A program made the position numbers and the translations under genes. Source: an uncultured Acidimicrobiales bacterium (GTDB lineage: Bacteria > Actinomycetota > Acidimicrobiia > Acidimicrobiales > SHLQ01). Taken from it: a DNA stretch of 64,000 nt. How positions within the stretch are numbered: position 1 is the stretch's first letter; each line of letters opens with the position of its first letter. The notes beneath the pieces were generated by a model, which had not been told where the DNA came from, did not search any database, and was given only the letters and a program-made list of their open reading frames with translations. Below, in pieces: positions 17,033 to 24,411 of the stretch. The DNA is taken from NCBI GenBank assembly GCA_938015295.1, contig CALLQB010000050.1:16124-80123 (forward strand). Reading direction: 5' to 3'.

Positions 17033-17824
17033 ATGAACCACCGAGTCCGGTCTTTTGCCGGAACCTCCCCACGTGTAGCCCGCCAGCGGCTTTTGCTGCT
17101 GGCGGCTACCGGTGGTCTCCTGGCGGCGGGGTGCGGTTCGTCCGAAACACAGTCGCTCGCATCTGTGCCCCGTCCCTCAGTGTCGGTCGAACAGGTGGAA
17201 GAGCTTCCGCCGGTGGTTGCCGGCACCTCTGAAAATACGCAAGACCCGCTCGCCGAGCAGCCAAAGGCCCTCAGTAGTTTGATCGAGCCACTGGGCTCTG
17301 CGCAGGTAGACCTCTCGACCTTCGCCACCGCCGAGGAACGAAAGAATGCCGAGCAACAAGCAGCAGCGCCTGCCTGGCTCTCGATTCCGAGCCTGTCGAT
17401 CGACCGAGCGTCGGTACTGTCCGTCGGCGTCGAACCGAACGGCGAGATGCAAATCCCGCCAGCCGAACAGTTGGGCTGGTACCGATTTGGTGCTTTACCC
17501 GGCGGCACCGGCGATACAGGAACAGCGGTCATCGCCGGGCACATTGCCTACAACGGTGTCGACGGCGTGTTTCGGTACCTGGCCGATCTGGAGATCGGTA
17601 CGACGTTTTCCGTCGGGTTCAATGACGGCACCTCAACGTCATACGTTGTCAGCGGGGTCGAGGAGTTCCTCAAAGAAGAGCTTCCGGCGGCTGATCTGTT
17701 TCGCACCGACGGCGCACCGCGACTGGTGCTGATTACGTGCGGCGGTTCGTTCAACTATGACGAGAGCAGCTACGACAGCAACATCGTGGCGTTCGCCGTG
17801 CCGTTGGCCACACCGGGAGAATGA
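17033..17824 (+). CDS. Class F-type sortase, predicted lipoprotein
   Basis: A 263-residue sortase-fold protein. The N-terminus is basic (NHRVRSFAGTSPRVARQR) and then reads LLLLAATGGLLAAGCGSS, a lipobox, so it should be lipid-anchored rather than held by a plain helix. The catalytic domain begins WLSIPSLSIDRASVLSVGV, with the active-site histidine in VIAGHIAYNGVDGVF (His170) and cysteine in LVLITCGGSFNYDESS (Cys236), the TCGG form of class F. No arginine occurs anywhere after Cys236, where a catalytic Arg is expected. The start ATG at 17033 is 31 bp after the DUF4397 gene; the stop overlaps the next ATG. It could be active, altered in mechanism, or a substrate-binding relic. Confidence 0.85.
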   Translation: MNHRVRSFAGTSPRVARQRLLLLAATGGLLAAGCGSSETQSLASVPRPSVSVEQVEELPPVVAGTSENTQDPLAEQPKALSSLIEPLGSAQVDLSTFATAEERKNAEQQAAAPAWLSIPSLSIDRASVLSVGVEPNGEMQIPPAEQLGWYRFGALPGGTGDTGTAVIAGHIAYNGVDGVFRYLADLEIGTTFSVGFNDGTSTSYVVSGVEEFLKEELPAADLFRTDGAPRLVLITCGGSFNYDESSYDSNIVAFAVPLATPGE

Positions 17825-19020
17825 CCCCGTCCTCGGGTACGCCGCGACCAAGTAGCGACAGTAACGTTGACGCTATGTCCACCACAGACGAGATCGTTAT
17901 CGAGGCCCTTCGACCAGTTGAGGACCCCGAGCTAAACCGCAGCATCGTCGACCTCGGCATGGTGAAATCCGTCGTCATCGACGGTCCGACCGTCGGCGTG
18001 ACCATTGCGCTTACCATCGAGGGCTGTCCGCTTCGGGCAGAGATCAACAGCCGGGTCACCAACGCCATCGTCGCACTCGACGATGTCGACCACGTCAACC
18101 TCGACTTCACGGTGATGACCGACGAAGAACGGGCGAACGTCCGCCAAATGTTGCACGGCGATCCCGCTTCGACCGCCGGCACCAATCCTTCACATGGCCA
18201 CAGCGAAGGTCGGGCAATCCCCTTCGCTGACGCAGATTCAAAAACCCGAGTGTTGCTCGTCGCCTCGGGCAAGGGCGGCGTTGGTAAATCGTCGGTCACG
18301 GCGAACCTTGCAATCGCTCTCGCCCAGCGAGGGCACAAAACGGCCATCGTCGACGCCGACGTCTGGGGTTTCTCGATTCCACGGATGCTCGGTATCCAGC
18401 AGCCGCCAACGGTCATCGACGAAATGCTGATTCCGCCGAAGACCCACGGTGTGCATGCGATTTCGATGGGTTTCTTCGCCGAAGAGGATCAGCCGGTCAT
18501 CTGGCGAGGGCCGATGCTGCACAAAGCACTCGAGCAGTTCCTTACCGATGTCTACTGGGATGAGCCCGACTTTCTTGTCGTCGACCTTCCGCCAGGCACC
18601 GGCGATATCAGCCTCTCACTTGCCCAGTTCCTGCCACGCTCAGAGGTATACGTAGTCACGACACCGCAGCCAGCGGCACAGCGTGTTGCTCAGCGAGCGG
18701 CCTTCATGGCGCAGCAGGTCAACCTTTCGGTGAAGGGTGTTATCGAGAACATGTCGTGGTTCACCGGCGACGACGGCAAGAAGTACGACATCTTCGGTTC
18801 GGGCGGTGGCCTCGATCTCGCCGAACGCCTGGAAGTTCCGCTTATCGGTCGTGTGCCGCTCGTCCCCGAGTTGCGTCAAGGCTCAGACTCTGGTCGTCCG
18901 ATCATGGCCGAGAATCCTGAGCACGAAGCGAGCCTGGTGTTCGCGGAGATGGCACGTGCCATCGATGAGGACCTCAAGCCGACCAAACGTTTCCGGTCAT
19001 CGCTCAACATCATCGACTAA
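17821..19020 (+). CDS. Mrp/NBP35-type Fe-S cluster carrier ATPase
   Basis: A 399-residue P-loop ATPase of the Mrp/ApbC family, which carries and inserts Fe-S clusters. The N-terminal DUF59/MIP18-like domain (about residues 20-110) has LRPVEDPELNRSIVDLGMV and IEGCPLRAEI. The ATPase domain has the deviant Walker A ASGKGGVGKSSVTANLA, IVDADVWGFSIPRMLG, the VDLPPGTGD motif and VIENMSWFTG. The CxxC that Mrp proteins often carry near the C-terminus is not visible in VIENMSWFTGDDGKKYDIFG, so cluster binding may use other residues. The ATG at 17821 overlaps the sortase stop; a second in-frame ATG at 17875 precedes the conserved domain and is a plausible alternative. Confidence 0.88.
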   Translation: MTPSSGTPRPSSDSNVDAMSTTDEIVIEALRPVEDPELNRSIVDLGMVKSVVIDGPTVGVTIALTIEGCPLRAEINSRVTNAIVALDDVDHVNLDFTVMTDEERANVRQMLHGDPASTAGTNPSHGHSEGRAIPFADADSKTRVLLVASGKGGVGKSSVTANLAIALAQRGHKTAIVDADVWGFSIPRMLGIQQPPTVIDEMLIPPKTHGVHAISMGFFAEEDQPVIWRGPMLHKALEQFLTDVYWDEPDFLVVDLPPGTGDISLSLAQFLPRSEVYVVTTPQPAAQRVAQRAAFMAQQVNLSVKGVIENMSWFTGDDGKKYDIFGSGGGLDLAERLEVPLIGRVPLVPELRQGSDSGRPIMAENPEHEASLVFAEMARAIDEDLKPTKRFRSSLNIID

Positions 19021-19147
19021 CGGGTCGCTACATACGTGGGTTACAAGACGCTGACGTCGGAGCCACTTCGGCGTTGATGATCAGCACCTCGCGCGACCCA
19101 TCTGCCAGTACGCTGACTGCTCAGCCATTCTCTAGGAGTTACAACCC

Positions 19148-19381
19148 GTGGACATCAAAATCGGCGTTACGTATAGCCCCCGCGAAGTCAACCTCGAACT
19201 CGACGACTCTGCCGATCAGGCCGAACTGAAGGCCGAGGTCGAACGGGTCCTCAGCACCGAGGGTGCCGTGTTCTGGGTAACCGACGAGAAGGGTCGCCAG
19301 GTTGGTGTGCCAGGCGAAAAGATCGCCTACGTCGAAATCGGCTCGTCCGACACACAAAAGCCCATCGGTTTCGGCGGCTGA
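19148..19381 (+). CDS. DUF3107 protein
   Basis: A 77-residue protein, DIKIGVTYSPREVNLELDD at the N-terminus, then LKAEVERVLSTEGAVFWVTD and GVPGEKIAYVEIGSSD. This matches the DUF3107 family, short actinobacterial proteins without known function (TB9.4-like in mycobacteria). Codons near the start are GTG GAC ATC AAA. A possible ribosome site AGGAG lies at 19134-19138. It is followed with no gap by an ArsA-type ATPase whose start must lie in or next to its last codons, implying coupling. The 127-bp gap upstream, after the Mrp gene, probably holds its promoter. Confidence 0.85.
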   Translation: MDIKIGVTYSPREVNLELDDSADQAELKAEVERVLSTEGAVFWVTDEKGRQVGVPGEKIAYVEIGSSDTQKPIGFGG

Positions 19382-20327
19382 CATCAGCCTCCTCGACCAC
19401 CGACTTCTTTTTGTCACCGGCAAGGGCGGCGTAGGTAAAACCTCGATCTCGGCCGCCCTAGCGCTGCTCGCAGCCCGTCAGGGCAAGCAGGTCTTGTTGG
19501 GCGATCTTGACGGACGCGGCGACCTTGCTCACGCATTCGAAGCCCCAGAACTTTCGTTCGAACCCACACGGGTCGCCGATGGGGTAGTCGCGATGACGAT
19601 GGACACCGAAGCGTCGATGCGCGAGTACATCAAGATCAATCTCAAGGTGCCGTTCGTCGGTAGCGTTGGGCCGGTAGCCGCAGCGTTCGACTTTCTCGCC
19701 TCAGCGGCACCCGGCGTTCGCGAAATTCTCACGGTCGGCAAGTACGCCTATGAGGTACGCGAGCGTCACTACGATCTGGTTATCGTCGACGCCACCGCAT
19801 CGGGCCACATCATTGGCCATGTGGCAGCGCCCGATGCGCTGCACGAACTTGTGCGAATGGGGCCGATTCTCGATCAGGTCAAGTGGATGAACAAGATTCT
19901 CCACGACCACGACACCACCGGCATCGTGATGGTCGCTACACCCGAAGAGATGCCGGCCACCGAAACCATCGAGTTGCGCGACCGGCTCGAGAACGAAACG
20001 TCTCTCGGGCGTGCAGGGGTCATCATCAACCGGGTGCTTCCCGAATTGTTTTCTCGACCCGAAGAGAAGGTGTTCGGCACCTTCGCTTCAGAGGCGGGCC
20101 GCAAGGCATTGCGCGAAGTGGCCGGTCCAGCGGTCGATGCGGTGATCGATGGCGCGTCGTTTGCTTCGAATCTGCGTCGCTCCCGTACGCAACATATCGA
20201 GCGGCTGTTTGCCGAATTTCCCAACGATCCAGTATTGGCCGTTCCGCAGCTGTTCGTGCGAAGCGAAGGTCTTCGTGTCACGAAGCTGCTGGCGACGGCA
20301 CTAAGCGAAGAGCTTGGTGTGTCGTGA
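19305..20327 (+). CDS. ArsA-type ATPase, first of a pair
   Basis: A P-loop ATPase of the ArsA/GET3 group: LLFVTGKGGVGKTSISAALA (Walker A), LLGDLDGRGDLAHAFEAP (A' region), DLVIVDATASGHIIGHVAAP (switch II) and VMVATPEEMPATETIELRD. Family members with one ATPase domain usually work as dimers or as heteromeric pairs, here with the next gene. The start is unclear: the conserved part begins SLLDHRLLFVTG near 19386, but no ATG, GTG or TTG lies there. The nearest in-frame starts are GTG at 19305 and TTG at 19302, inside the DUF3107 gene, giving a 25-residue polar extension. The coordinates use 19305. No arsenic-binding cysteine triad is seen, so an arsenite pump role is unlikely. Confidence 0.8.
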   Translation: MCQAKRSPTSKSARPTHKSPSVSAADISLLDHRLLFVTGKGGVGKTSISAALALLAARQGKQVLLGDLDGRGDLAHAFEAPELSFEPTRVADGVVAMTMDTEASMREYIKINLKVPFVGSVGPVAAAFDFLASAAPGVREILTVGKYAYEVRERHYDLVIVDATASGHIIGHVAAPDALHELVRMGPILDQVKWMNKILHDHDTTGIVMVATPEEMPATETIELRDRLENETSLGRAGVIINRVLPELFSRPEEKVFGTFASEAGRKALREVAGPAVDAVIDGASFASNLRRSRTQHIERLFAEFPNDPVLAVPQLFVRSEGLRVTKLLATALSEELGVS

Positions 20328-21472
20328 GCGTCGAAACGCTTCTGGCGTCGAAGGAAGTCATCGTGGTCACCGGACCTGGTGGGGTGGGGAAGACCTCGGT
20401 AGCGGCCGCGCTTGGGGCCTGTGCCACTACTCGCCTTAGCGGCAAGGTGTTGGTGCTAACCGTCGACCCGGCGAGGCGACTTGCTACTGCCCTTGGTCTT
20501 GAAAGCTTCGGCAATGTCGAGCGGCAGGTCGATGCGAAACTTTTTGCCGATGCTGGCTATGAGCCCATCGGCGAGCTGTGGATTGCGATGCTCGACACCA
20601 AGGCGAGCTGGGACGATCTCATTGTTCAGCATGCACCCGACGTGTCTACCCGCGACGCGATTCTTGGCAATGCCCTTTACCGCAACATCACCGGCCGCTT
20701 CGTGCAAAGCCACGACTACATCGCGATGGAGCGGCTGCACGAGATTCACACCAGCGGCCGCTACGACCTGGTCATTGTTGATACGCCGCCGACCCGAAGC
20801 GCTCTCGACTTTCTCGATGCCCCCGAACGAATGGCCGACTTTTTCTCGAGCCGTCTGTTGCGGTGGCTGATCGCCCCGGCGAGGTCGAGGCTTGTCAACG
20901 CGGCGGCGAAGCCGTTCACGTTGATTGCCGACAAGTTGCTCGGCGCGAAGTTCCTCACCGACATCGGCGAGTTCTTTCTGCTCTTTCAGACGTTGTACGA
21001 CGGCTTTGTCGAACGGGCGACGTCGGTACAGCGAACGCTCGGCGATGCGCGCACGAGCTTCGTAGTTGTGACGACGCCCGAACCTGGCCCAGCGGCCGAA
21101 GCACGTTTCCTGCTTGAGGAGTTGGCTAGTCGCAGCTACGGCATCGGTGCGGTCATAGCGAACCGGGTTCTGCCCGAGGTGTTTCGCACACGCGGGGCTC
21201 CCACGGCGGCCAAAACGTTGCGCAGCAACGCCGACTCTTTGAGTGCGACTCTGCAGAAAAGTGCCGATGTCGAAACGGGCGAAGGTGTGCTGCGCGAGGT
21301 TGCCGACCGTTTTGATGACTTCCGGTTGCTTGCTGCACAGGGCGAAGCAGTGCTCGAGTCGTTGCAGGCCGGTTTGCCGGCGGTCTCTGCTCCAGTGGTG
21401 TCGGTTCCGTACCTCGAGACCGAGATCACCGATCTTGCTGGCGTCCTCGAACTCGGCGAACAGCTGCTGTAA
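20324..21472 (+). CDS. ArsA-type ATPase, second of a pair
   Basis: A 382-residue ArsA/GET3-group ATPase: VIVVTGPGGVGKTSVAAALG, LVLTVDPARRLATALGLE, DLVIVDTPPTRSALDFLDAP and FVVVTTPEPGPAAEARFLLE. Compared with its partner it has an insert of about 80 residues after the switch II region (RMADFFSSRLLRWLIAPARS through FFLLFQTLYDGFVERATSV), which is helical and could be the client- or membrane-interaction part. Start GTG at 20324 overlaps the stop of the first ATPase gene. The paired organisation is like the mycobacterial Rv3679-Rv3680 (BagA/BagB) genes, which also sit beside a whiB gene. Confidence 0.88.
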   Translation: MSVETLLASKEVIVVTGPGGVGKTSVAAALGACATTRLSGKVLVLTVDPARRLATALGLESFGNVERQVDAKLFADAGYEPIGELWIAMLDTKASWDDLIVQHAPDVSTRDAILGNALYRNITGRFVQSHDYIAMERLHEIHTSGRYDLVIVDTPPTRSALDFLDAPERMADFFSSRLLRWLIAPARSRLVNAAAKPFTLIADKLLGAKFLTDIGEFFLLFQTLYDGFVERATSVQRTLGDARTSFVVVTTPEPGPAAEARFLLEELASRSYGIGAVIANRVLPEVFRTRGAPTAAKTLRSNADSLSATLQKSADVETGEGVLREVADRFDDFRLLAAQGEAVLESLQAGLPAVSAPVVSVPYLETEITDLAGVLELGEQLL

Positions 21473-21511
21473 ATCAAGGTTCGAGGCAGAGAAGCTATTA
21501 GCTTCGTTACC

Positions 21512-23086
21512 ATGGCCAGCCTTTCTGAACTAGCGCGAGACCGCACAGCGCTTGACGAGACCGACATTCAGCACTTGCGTCGCCTGGTGCGGTCGTGGGG
21601 TTTGCTCGCTGACCTGAGCTTTTCTGATCTGCTCTTGTTTGTCCCGACAAAGGACGGCGACGGCTCGTTCATCGTGCTTGGCCATGTGCGCCCGTCGACG
21701 GGGCAGACGATGTACCGGGCAGACCCGGTGGGCCAGGTTTTTCGTGCGTCGGAACGGCCGTTGGTGCGCCAGTCCTACTATCACGGCAAAATCGAGGCCG
21801 GTGAGCTGAGCCTGCGGTTGACGTTCGACGAGTTGGTGAAGGTGAAGTCGGTGCCGGTGCGCGGCCCTGGCGGTGTGGTCGCCGTGATGACCAGCGAATC
21901 GCACATCAAACCCGACCGGCTCTATAGCGAACTCGAACGCACCTACATGCACACGTTCGATCGCTTCGCCGACATGGTGCAAAAGACCGAATTCCCGTTC
22001 AAGGTGCAAGAAGAGGGCCGATTTCGTGCGCCGCGTGTGGGCGACGGAACCGTGGTGCTCGACGAGAACCTCAAGGTCGACTTCGCCTCGCCCAATGCGG
22101 TGTCGGCGTTTCATCGTTTGAGCGTCCATCGCAACCTATTCGGGTTGAGCTTTCCGACGTTGGGGCTGGGCGATGATGAGGTTGTGCGGGCTCGTGATGA
22201 GCGCCGTCCGGTCATCGTTGAACTTGAGCACGGGCGCGAGACCACGGTGGTGATGCATTTCTTGCCGCTGTTGGTTGGGGGAGAGGTGACCGGCGGATTG
22301 CTGGTGCTGCGTGATATCTCCGACCTGCGGCGTCGTGACCGGTTGTTGCTTTCGAAAGAGGCAACGATTCGCGAGATTCATCATCGCGTCAAGAACAACC
22401 TCCAGACGATCTCGTCGCTGTTGCGTATCCAGAGCCGGCGCGTCGACAGCCCGGAGGCAAAGGCTGCCCTTGATGAGTCGGTGCGCCGGATTGCGTCGAT
22501 CGCCCTGGTGCACGAAACGCTGTCGCAGGACACCGGCGAGGACTATGACACTGGCGACGACGTGGTGCTGGTGGACTTGGTGAAGCCGCTCGTGAGAATG
22601 GTGGAAGAGAGCATGGTGTTGCCGGGTCGGCCGATGCGGATCAAGGTGTCGGGCGACGCTGGCATCGTGCCGAGCGAAGTAGCTATGCCGCTGGCGGTTG
22701 TTATCACCGAGCTGCTGCAAAACACTGCCGACCATGCGTTTGGGCGCCGCACAACAAAGCGCAGCGCCGAGGCCCCCTACGATCCCACTGCATCCGGGCC
22801 GAGTGACGAAGACGACCGACAGGGCAATCAGGGCAATGTGCAGGTCACGTTGGATCGCACAGAAGAAACCCTTCACCTCTGTGTCGAGGATGACGGCGAT
22901 GGCCTTCCTTCGGGCTTTGATCTGGCAAACACCGGCCTTGGACTCACCATTGTGCAGACCTTCGTTCGCGACGAGCTGAGCGGTCAGATCGATATGTCAG
23001 ACAGCGACGGACCCGAGGGCCAGCGAGGCACTCGGGTCACGGTGTCGGTTCCCCTAGGTGGTCGGCGCAAGTCCGACCGGTTGTAG
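21512..23086 (+). CDS. pdtaS: PdtaS-like soluble sensor histidine kinase
   Basis: A 524-residue cytoplasmic sensor kinase. The N-terminal GAF-like domain (about 1-150) and a PAS domain (about 165-280, VVLDENLKVDFASPNAVSAF) precede the HisKA_2-type phosphoacceptor EIHHRVKNNLQTISSLLRIQ (near residue 288) and an HWE/HATPase_c-like domain with VVITELLQNTADHAFG, VEDDGDGLPSGFDLANTGLG and TRVTVSVPL. A long acidic insert rich in S, D, E and Q lies between the N and G boxes. In mycobacteria PdtaS phosphorylates PdtaR, an ANTAR antiterminator; no such partner is in this window. It follows the ArsA pair by 39 bp and is convergent with WhiB 14 bp beyond its end. Confidence 0.88.
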   Translation: MASLSELARDRTALDETDIQHLRRLVRSWGLLADLSFSDLLLFVPTKDGDGSFIVLGHVRPSTGQTMYRADPVGQVFRASERPLVRQSYYHGKIEAGELSLRLTFDELVKVKSVPVRGPGGVVAVMTSESHIKPDRLYSELERTYMHTFDRFADMVQKTEFPFKVQEEGRFRAPRVGDGTVVLDENLKVDFASPNAVSAFHRLSVHRNLFGLSFPTLGLGDDEVVRARDERRPVIVELEHGRETTVVMHFLPLLVGGEVTGGLLVLRDISDLRRRDRLLLSKEATIREIHHRVKNNLQTISSLLRIQSRRVDSPEAKAALDESVRRIASIALVHETLSQDTGEDYDTGDDVVLVDLVKPLVRMVEESMVLPGRPMRIKVSGDAGIVPSEVAMPLAVVITELLQNTADHAFGRRTTKRSAEAPYDPTASGPSDEDDRQGNQGNVQVTLDRTEETLHLCVEDDGDGLPSGFDLANTGLGLTIVQTFVRDELSGQIDMSDSDGPEGQRGTRVTVSVPLGGRRKSDRL

Positions 23087-23100
23087 ATCTGGCGAGAGCC

Positions 23101-23400
23101 TTAGCCCAGCTGTTGTGCTTTTGCTTTGCGTGCGGCTCGGCGGAGAGTGCGGCGTTCTTCTTCTGAGAGGCCGCCCCACACGCCTGAGTCTTGGTTGGTG
23201 GCGAGTGCAAATTTGAGACACGCGTCCTTGGCTTTGCACGTCTCGCAGACGGCTTTGGCGTTGTCGATTTGATCGACAGCCATGCCTGTTGTGCCTATTG
23301 GGAAAAACAGTTCGGGGTCGGTGTCGCGGCATGCCGCACCCACTCGCCAGTCGCCTGCTTTGCCAAGCAACGTTCCAGAATCGCCCATAGTAAGTGCCAC
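23101..23400 (-). CDS. WhiB-family iron-sulfur transcription factor
   Basis: A 99-residue WhiB-like regulator that binds a 4Fe-4S cluster and usually partners the principal sigma factor. Four cysteines are in the correct spacing (Cys24, Cys52, Cys55, Cys61, in AACRD, VCETC and DACLKFA), followed by the QDSGVWGGLSEEERR beta-turn motif and a basic tail RRAARKAKAQQ for DNA contact. The closest named type appears to be WhiB1, judged by NQDSGVWGG and by the convergent PdtaS neighbour; this is inference. The GTG at 23400 has GGAGG four bases upstream, so I prefer it over the in-frame ATG at 23388 and over the longer reading to 23451. Confidence 0.9.
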   Translation of the reverse strand: MALTMGDSGTLLGKAGDWRVGAACRDTDPELFFPIGTTGMAVDQIDNAKAVCETCKAKDACLKFALATNQDSGVWGGLSEEERRTLRRAARKAKAQQLG

Positions 23401-23448
23401 AAGTCCTCCAACCTTGGTGGTGTATGTTGTCGCACGTTCACGATGGGT

Positions 23449-23463
23449 CACGGGGATCCCGTG
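23449..23463. promoter_or_regulatory. Palindrome upstream of whiB
   Basis: CACGGG, loop GAT, CCCGTG: a perfect 6-bp inverted repeat lying 49-63 bp upstream of the whiB start on the reverse strand. The position suits an operator in the whiB promoter region. The rest of 23401-23678, between whiB and the divergent phosphodiesterase gene, shows no gene-like frame on either strand. Confidence 0.4.
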
Positions 23464-23678
23464 TTGCGCTGTGGCGACGCTGCCCAGCGAAATGCGAAGT
23501 GCTCAAGGCACTCCTGCCCAAATGAGAACGTGTTCTATTTCCCTCCTCTGAACGTAGCGCGCGTCACACCCATGCTGCAAGGGGTGAACATCGTCACAAG
23601 CGGAAAACTTTGGGGTTCGCGCAACGTTCGGCATTCTGGGCTGGGGTTTTGGGAGCAAAGTGCGGTGGAATTTCCTTT

Positions 23679-24362
23679 ATGACCCAAGTAATCGCGCATC
23701 GCGGAGCGTCGAAGAAGTACCCGGAGAACACGGTGGAGGCCTTCCGGGCCTCGAGTGCCGAAGGCGCCGACTGGGTCGAACTTGACGTTCGGCGCACGTC
23801 CGATGGCGCTCTGGTTATCCATCACGATGCCCACCTGCCCGACGGTCGAATCATCGTCACGACCGCGAGCGGCGACCTGCCTTCGTCGGTGCCGAATCTG
23901 GCCGAAGCACTCGATGCTTGTGGCGAATTATCGGTCAACATCGAGATAAAGAACGACCCTGAAGACGACGATTTCGACGAATCACGAGCTCTCGCAACGC
24001 CGGTACTTGCGGTGGCGTTGGCTCGGCGCGACCCTGCTGAGCTGCTGGTTTCGTCGTTTGACTACGCAATGGTCGATGCGGTTCGGGCCTCTGGTTCGCC
24101 GGTGGCTACAGCGTTGCTGTTCTGGCGCGTGGCCGACGTTGCGGGCGTTGTTGGTTCTGCGGTTGCCCGAGGTCACCGAGCGATTAACGCACACGACCCG
24201 TTGGTTTCTTCGGAGCTGGTGGCGTCTGCCCATGCGAACGAAATCGAGGTCAATGTCTGGACCGTTGATGACCCGCAGCGCATGCAACAGCTCATCGACT
24301 GGGGCGTCGACGGCATCGTCACCAACGACCCCGCAGCGGCGCGGACATTACTGCCGCGCTAA
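23679..24362 (+). CDS. Glycerophosphodiester phosphodiesterase
   Basis: A 227-residue GDPD-family enzyme that hydrolyses glycerophosphodiesters to glycerol-3-phosphate and an alcohol. The catalytic set is visible: VIAHRGASKKYPENTVEAF (first histidine and the glutamate), DWVELDVRRTSDGALVIHHD (metal-binding Glu and Asp, second histidine), IEIKNDPEDDDFDES (metal-binding glutamate) and VNVWTVDDPQRMQQLIDWG with GIVTNDP at the end of the TIM barrel. It lacks a signal peptide, so it should act in the cytoplasm. I chose the ATG at 23679, since the frame upstream to 23610 is not conserved-looking. It is convergent with the diacylglycerol kinase gene, which fits lipid turnover. Confidence 0.9.
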   Translation: MTQVIAHRGASKKYPENTVEAFRASSAEGADWVELDVRRTSDGALVIHHDAHLPDGRIIVTTASGDLPSSVPNLAEALDACGELSVNIEIKNDPEDDDFDESRALATPVLAVALARRDPAELLVSSFDYAMVDAVRASGSPVATALLFWRVADVAGVVGSAVARGHRAINAHDPLVSSELVASAHANEIEVNVWTVDDPQRMQQLIDWGVDGIVTNDPAAARTLLPR

Positions 24363-24411
24363 ATGTCGGGGCTTCCCCGCGAACACATCGGACTCTGGGC
24401 CTGCTGGGGGT

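Noticed and set aside
19021..19147. Possible tRNA or small RNA in the gap before DUF3107
   Set aside because: No cloverleaf, T-arm consensus or CCA context can be drawn; it is more likely a promoter region.
20324..21472. Arsenite efflux pump ATPase
   Set aside because: The ArsA-type fold is clear, but the metalloid-binding cysteines and an arsB gene are absent, so arsenic resistance is not supported.
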